Shown here: piece after piece, positions 61,444 to 64,000 of the stretch
Numbering within the stretch: the first letter of the stretch is position 1
Layout: the number at the start of each line of letters is the position of its first letter
The notes under the pieces: generated by a model
What the model was told of the DNA's origin: nothing
Seen by the model: the letters and a program-made list of their open reading frames with translations, nothing else
Databases searched by the model: none
Assembly: GCA_038049695.1 (NCBI GenBank)
Contig: CP142451.1
Location: 125,337,501 to 125,401,500 of the forward strand
DNA from: Cinnamomum chago
Taxonomy: Eukaryota > Streptophyta > Magnoliopsida > Laurales > Lauraceae
Length of the DNA stretch: 64,000 nucleotides
Reading direction: 5' to 3'
Program-made: the position numbers and the translations under genes

Positions 61444-61533
61444 GTCCGTACCTCTCCAGAAGTTGCAGACGACTGTAACGGGAGAAGGAGATCTCCCTCT
61501 CTCTCTTTCCGATCCGGCTGTAATGGATTCCAT
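40636..61533 (-). CDS. CASP: Protein CASP (CUX1-related golgin), complete, 19 exons
   Basis: CASP is a Golgi coiled-coil membrane protein thought to tether vesicles. Exons: 61533-61452, 59129-59019, 58813-58635, 58226-58077, 57295-57207, 57023-56914, 56748-56654, 54799-54744, 51690-51525, 48362-48270, 46977-46849, 46527-46408, 46062-45982, 44721-44614, 44420-44277, 44187-44086, 42857-42778, 41211-41119, 40696-40636. All have GT-AG introns and one frame throughout, giving 682 aa, near the length of the Arabidopsis orthologue as I recall it. Exon 3 carries the signature FNSLLKGYQEEVDNITKRAK. Coiled coil extends over most of residues 30-600. The C-terminal block ITLSSGRFLLGNKYARTF leads to a transmembrane segment at about 636-653 with Tyr641 and His646, the conserved pair reported to matter for Golgi targeting, then a short tail ending NLTLSR. 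The start gives a short Ser/Arg-rich leader and VVCNFWR, as in the family. Intron 1 begins next to a long CT run. Last exon assignment rests on splice sites and frame only. Confidence 0.93.
41212..42777. other. CASP intron 17
   Basis: No gene. A possible SINE head lies at about 42430-42540, with GTGGTGCAGACC and GGGATCGATCCCCGGG, resembling pol III boxes. Confidence 0.4.
42858..44085. other. CASP intron 16
   Basis: It contains an (AAT/AAC)n microsatellite. From 43432 to the exon border it is the parental sequence of the CASP fragment at 36.1 kb. Confidence 0.6.
43182..43248. repeat. (AAT)n/(AAC)n compound microsatellite
   Basis: About 22 trinucleotide units in CASP intron 16. Confidence 0.9.
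45000..45380 (+). pseudogene. LINE reverse-transcriptase 3' tail in CASP intron 13
   Basis: Frames on the plus strand include LGVESVVDILRETHFRWVW and RKRGRPKRTWMEATMIDLKK, the typical C-terminal end of plant LINE ORF2. The end CCCCAACATAGTTGGGCC plus a GATGATT remnant marks the LINE 3' terminus. Only the last 100 or so codons survive. The same 3' end occurs at about 46676-46730 (+) and 55360-55400 (-). Confidence 0.8.
45576..45708. mobile_element. Hairpin (foldback) MITE in CASP intron 13
   Basis: Two arms of about 60 bp, from GCACGGTGACTGTGAGTGG on the left to its complement CCACTCACAGTCACCGTG on the right, are separated by roughly 10 bp. The GC content stands out from the AT-rich intron. 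The boundaries outside the hairpin are not resolved. Confidence 0.8.
45983..48269. other. CASP introns 10-12 and their exons
   Basis: Introns 46063-46407, 46528-46848 and 46978-48269 hold no other gene. A LINE 3' scrap lies at 46676-46730. A 46-bp perfect tandem duplication lies at about 48182-48268, next to the exon 10 donor. Confidence 0.5.
48182..48268. repeat. 46-bp tandem duplication abutting the CASP exon 10 donor
   Basis: GGAAGATATTACATGAGTTA and the following bases to AGTTGGCA occur at 48184 and again at 48230. The second copy ends at the donor of exon 10 (minus strand GTGCCAAC). The copies are identical by eye. Confidence 0.85.
48363..51524. other. CASP intron 9
   Basis: Intron with a T run (48428-48442), a TA-rich stretch (48921-48949) and a SINE at 51.24 kb. 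No gene is supported. Confidence 0.5.
51236..51418 (+). mobile_element. tRNA-derived SINE, family 1, best-preserved copy
   Basis: Box A-like GGGTAGTTCAATAGGCC, box B GAGGGTTCGAAACTG, body with CACAGGGGATTTACCCGG, tail GGCCCAAAGGGCAGG, and a (TAA)n 3' end in place of poly(A). It matches the copies at 10.0, 35.7 and 38.6 kb. Confidence 0.75.
51728..51945. repeat. 109-bp perfect tandem duplication
   Basis: Two identical units, the first at 51728-51836 and the second at 51837-51945, contain TAAAATTTCTATTGAGCTC and CCCATGTTTGCAAAAAG. They lie within 40 bp of the acceptor of CASP exon 9 and show no visible differences, so the duplication is recent or an assembly artefact. Confidence 0.9.
53150..53530. 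mobile_element. Head-to-head pair of tRNA-derived SINE-like copies
   Basis: From about 53150 to 53362 the minus strand reads GGTGTAACTGGTTATCAAG.. and GAGTTCAAAATCCC. From 53365 to 53530 the plus strand carries GTAACTGGTTACC.. and TTGGTTCGAACCTCC. The first resembles part of 16.89-17.02 kb. The exact borders are unclear. Confidence 0.5.
53596..54662. mobile_element. Candidate 1.07-kb TIR element with internal degenerate repeats
   Basis: AGGGGGTCTTTGG at the left is mirrored by CCAAAACACCCCCT at the right. The interior has many degenerate copies of a block like TACCAATATTAAATGGGTCC, about every 40-60 bp. No clear target duplication and no coding capacity. Confidence 0.45.
54800..56653. other. 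CASP intron 7
   Basis: No gene. A LINE 3' scrap with (CAT)n lies at 55360-55400 on the minus strand. Confidence 0.5.
57296..58076. other. CASP intron 4
   Basis: AT-rich intron with an A-rich run near 57901-57922 and no other feature. Confidence 0.5.
60001..60676. mobile_element. GC-rich composite foldback/SINE-like element
   Basis: The ends are inverted: GTAAGGGGGATTTTTGGGAT at 60001 and its complement at 60657-60676. Further copies of this end, with the adjoining CCCCTGTGGGGGGCG block, lie at about 60083-60132, 60150-60187 (variant) and 60402-60452. Two tandem units (about 60240-60452 and 60477-60676) contain GCTCAAGTGGTACCAGGAGA and GGTCTCGTGCTCGACTCC, resembling pol III boxes A and B, so a tRNA-like SINE may be built into the element. 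Confidence 0.65.
61397..61440. repeat. (GA)n run at the CASP intron 1 donor
   Basis: Twenty-two GA units. On the gene strand this is a (CT)n tract starting about 11 bases after the 5' splice site. Confidence 0.9.
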
Positions 61534-62007
61534 GGAATTGTTTGGATGTCTGGATCTCTGCGAAAACTGAGGATTTCTTCAGCTACTGGAGGAGTCTGAG
61601 ACTTGGATGCGTTTTGGAGGAGAAATGAAATGAAATCATTTGCTGGTGAATGTGAGGCGATTGCGAGAGAAAGGGGATTTAGTGTCGCAGTAGCAAACTT
61701 ACAGAGGAAGGCACCGGAATTGTTTGTTTGAAGGCGGCTACCTCACTGGTTTTGGTATATGGCGCGCTCCTCTTCCGCCGTGTCGGTCTTCCGCACAGGA
61801 ATAAGGAATTGTGTTTGATGGGACCCATGCATGTCATCTAGTAAAATCGGAACCATGAATTGTTGTGGGCCTTATTCTTGGATTGTGGACCCTTTTTAGT
61901 CTGTGTGTGCATTTGGGTCAGGTATTGGACCCTTTTTAAATTGTGTGTGGATTTGGGTCCACGGTTTATTTGGGTCCGGTTCATATTTTATTTTCCAATT
62001 TGTAGAT
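61534..62007. promoter_or_regulatory. CASP upstream region
   Basis: The DNA immediately upstream of the CASP start (minus strand) should hold the 5' UTR and promoter. It includes a GGCGCGC motif at about 61762-61768. No TATA box is certain. Confidence 0.35.
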
Positions 62008-62513
62008 AGGGTTGTAAATGGGTATTTGATTATCCAATTATTTGGAAATTCCGACCCGCAAAAAACTCGGTTTTAAATCTATTTTAGGTTCGATTTATAA
62101 ACAAGTCTGAGCCGGAACCTTATTTAGATTCCGATTGATAAAAGGGCCTGGTTCTGGGTCCAAATAGGTTCTGATTCATGGACTCAGGTCTCGCAAATTG
62201 TAGCTTAAAATCTACTTATTTTTGTATATTTTTATGTATAATTCTAGAGATAGTAGACTTTATGCAGTGCTATAAGTTGAATGATATACTTATTTAAAAA
62301 AAATAAAAAATAAAAAGAAATTAGAACAAATTTTGGAATTAGATTTTGGTCCTCTAGGTGGACCTGGTTTCATAATTGGACCAGAGTTTTCTTATTATAA
62401 TTGAATTTGGAATCAACAAAATCGGTTCGAAGTCTGAATCGGAATTGTTATATAGAAATGGGTCCGGATCCAGTATGGTTCCAACCCAGAGCCATCCCCA
62501 TTTGCAACCCTAC
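62008..62513. mobile_element. hAT-like MITE, copy 2 of 2 (506 bp)
   Basis: A perfect 8-bp duplication TTGTAGAT flanks it (62000-62007 and 62514-62521). The ends are AGGGTTGTAAATGGG and, as reverse complement, GTAGGGTTGCAAATGGGG. It is colinear with 14193-14720 throughout. Confidence 0.8.
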
Positions 62514-64000
62514 TTGTAGATAAGGGTGTTCATGGGACGGATTGGGCTGGGCTGAGGAATCTTTGGGCGGTCCATTTTTAAATGACAGGCCTAAGCCGGC
62601 GTAGCCTGACTCAGGGCATAAGGGCGTGGCTCGCTTGAAAGAGGTTGAGCCCGAGCCTGAGCCCAGATAGATAAAAGGGTTTTAGAAATAAAAGGCCTTT
62701 TATAAACTACCATGAGCTGCAACTCAACTCGTTGTGATCTGTATGCATGTGTTAAAAATGCAGGTTTCTGAGTCCCCATTTGAGCATAAAAATTGATTTT
62801 TTGCTTCTGTTGTGTCTCTCATTTGGGCTGAGCCCATTCTTGCCCATATATAAAATGGACCCAAATTTTAAGATCAAGCCTGGCCCGTGTACCAAAATCT
62901 AAGGTTCAAGCCCAGCCCAATGCAGGCACCCAATCCGATCTAAAGCTGTGATCATATCCCGCAAATGCTCATATGGCCTAATACAATATCAACTTTGATT
63001 AAAAGTGATCCACCTGCTTATTGAATTTTAGCCATGGCTAGCTTTATAACATAGTTTCATGCAACACAACTTCATCGACCAAAACTCCCATGTAATGGAC
63101 CATATAACAGCTCAAACCAGTCTATCAATGTCTTTCCGGCACGTTTTAGTTTTGTAAGTTTATTATAGAAGTAACGAAAATGATTTCTTTTTTCAAAATT
63201 ACCAATATCTTAAAGGAGGTTTTTTTTTTTTTTTTGGGGTCATTACGTGATATGGAATTGTAAACTATCATAATCTATAAAAACAGAGTTCTTCTCTGCA
63301 CTCCGCATTCACTCCGCCCGAGTATATTTGGGACCCTGCTCTCCGATGGATGAGCATGGATGCGAGTAGGGCTGTCAATCCGGCCCTTTGACGAGGGGGC
63401 CCGGCCCGCAAAAGCCCTTAAAGCGAGGGCTTCTTTTTTTGTCCTAAAGCCCGAGGGTAGGGTAGGGCCCGATTTTGAAAAGCCCGCAATATTGAGGGCC
63501 GAGCTAGGGCTTGATTTTTTTAGCCCGAGGGGGCCCAGCCTGGCCCGTAGTTTATTAAATAATAATATAAAATATATGATATATTTATAATATATCTAAG
63601 CAACTTGGGCCTCTTGAAAATTTTGTAAGACCCAAGCCCAGCCAAGCCCAGCCCACAGTCCCATAAACAGTCACTTATTTCAATTTGGGGCGTTTTAGAC
63701 TTTTATTAAAATGTCGTAATTACCCTACATGGGGCCACCTGCAACGGTTACATTAAGGTGGCGTTTGCCTTTTACACATGAGATGCGTAAATGCAGTTTA
63801 CATATGGAAACGTTCCATATGTAAATTTCACATATGTAAGCTTTACACATGCGTTTCAGTTTACAACGTTTGTGTACTGTTGTCATTTTCATATCATTTA
63901 CGCATGTGTATCATTTTACCACGTTTGTTTGAACTACATGTGAAAATGATAAATTTTTATTTTTGTAAATTATATTAATAGTAGCAATAGTTAGGAGCAC
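62514..64000. other. Repeat-rich right flank
   Basis: The stretch at 62525-62950 and that at 63366-63665 are rich in GGGCTGAGCCC- or AGCCCGAGGGG-like motifs. The second starts TAGGGCTGTCAATCC, a typical start of plant hAT MITEs. From about 63757 to the end is a set of short palindromes around CATATG/ACGTT and CACATG, probably another MITE cut by the window edge. No gene is seen. Confidence 0.4.

Larger units (their letters stand above)
59130..61451. other. CASP intron 1
   Basis: The intron carries a GC-rich composite repeat (60001-60676) and a (GA)n run (61397-61440). No gene is seen. Confidence 0.5.

Noticed and set aside
61370..61570. Glu/Arg repeat protein on the plus strand
   Set aside because: It is the (GA)n run and the complement of CASP exon 1.

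Overview
The window is nuclear DNA of a flowering plant. It has long introns with GT-AG borders, AT-rich intergenic DNA packed with small DNA transposons (MITE/hAT-like), tRNA-derived SINEs, LINE tails and one degraded Ty3/gypsy element, and its genes have plant orthologues. Species and family cannot be read from the sequence alone.

Layout from left to right: (1) 1-8.4 kb: a possible last exon of an unknown + strand gene at the very left edge, and the 5' part of a minus-strand RAD23-like ubiquitin receptor gene (two clean ubiquitin-like exons plus a Pro-Ala linker exon that looks out of frame). The rest of this gene is not seen before the window ends. (2) 8.4-19.2 kb: intergenic, made of SINEs, an LTR-like stretch, an 84-bp tandem array and hAT-like MITEs. 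(3) 19.2-30.9 kb: a complete plus-strand SPRTN/DVC1-like DNA-protein crosslink protease, seven exons, 550 aa. Intron 3 holds a 3.8-kb LTR retrotransposon with other elements nested in it, and intron 6 holds a 1.0-kb hAT-like element, a SINE and a LINE tail. (4) 31-40.6 kb: two tandem genes for small secreted invertase/pectin-methylesterase inhibitor-like proteins (Pla a 1 type). The first has lost its normal C-terminus to a 17-bp insertion. Around them lie a broken copy of two exons of the CASP gene and a short broken copy of the last SPRTN exon, showing repeated local segmental duplication. (5) 40.6-61.5 kb: a complete minus-strand CASP golgin gene, 19 exons, 682 aa, spread over 21 kb with many nested repeats. 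(6) 61.5-64 kb: the CASP promoter side and further MITEs.

The genes do not form a pathway. SPRTN and RAD23 both act in ubiquitin-linked genome or protein quality control, CASP in Golgi tethering, and the inhibitors in the apoplast or cell wall; their neighbourhood is not evidence of joint function. I found no CRISPR array, no rRNA or functional tRNA gene and no obviously new molecular system. The most informative signals are the duplication-derived gene fragments, the frame problems in RAD23 and in inhibitor copy 1, the putative SUMO-binding tail of the SPRTN protein, and well-delimited non-autonomous transposons with intact target-site duplications. All gene models were built by hand from splice motifs and remembered family sequences; no database search was run.
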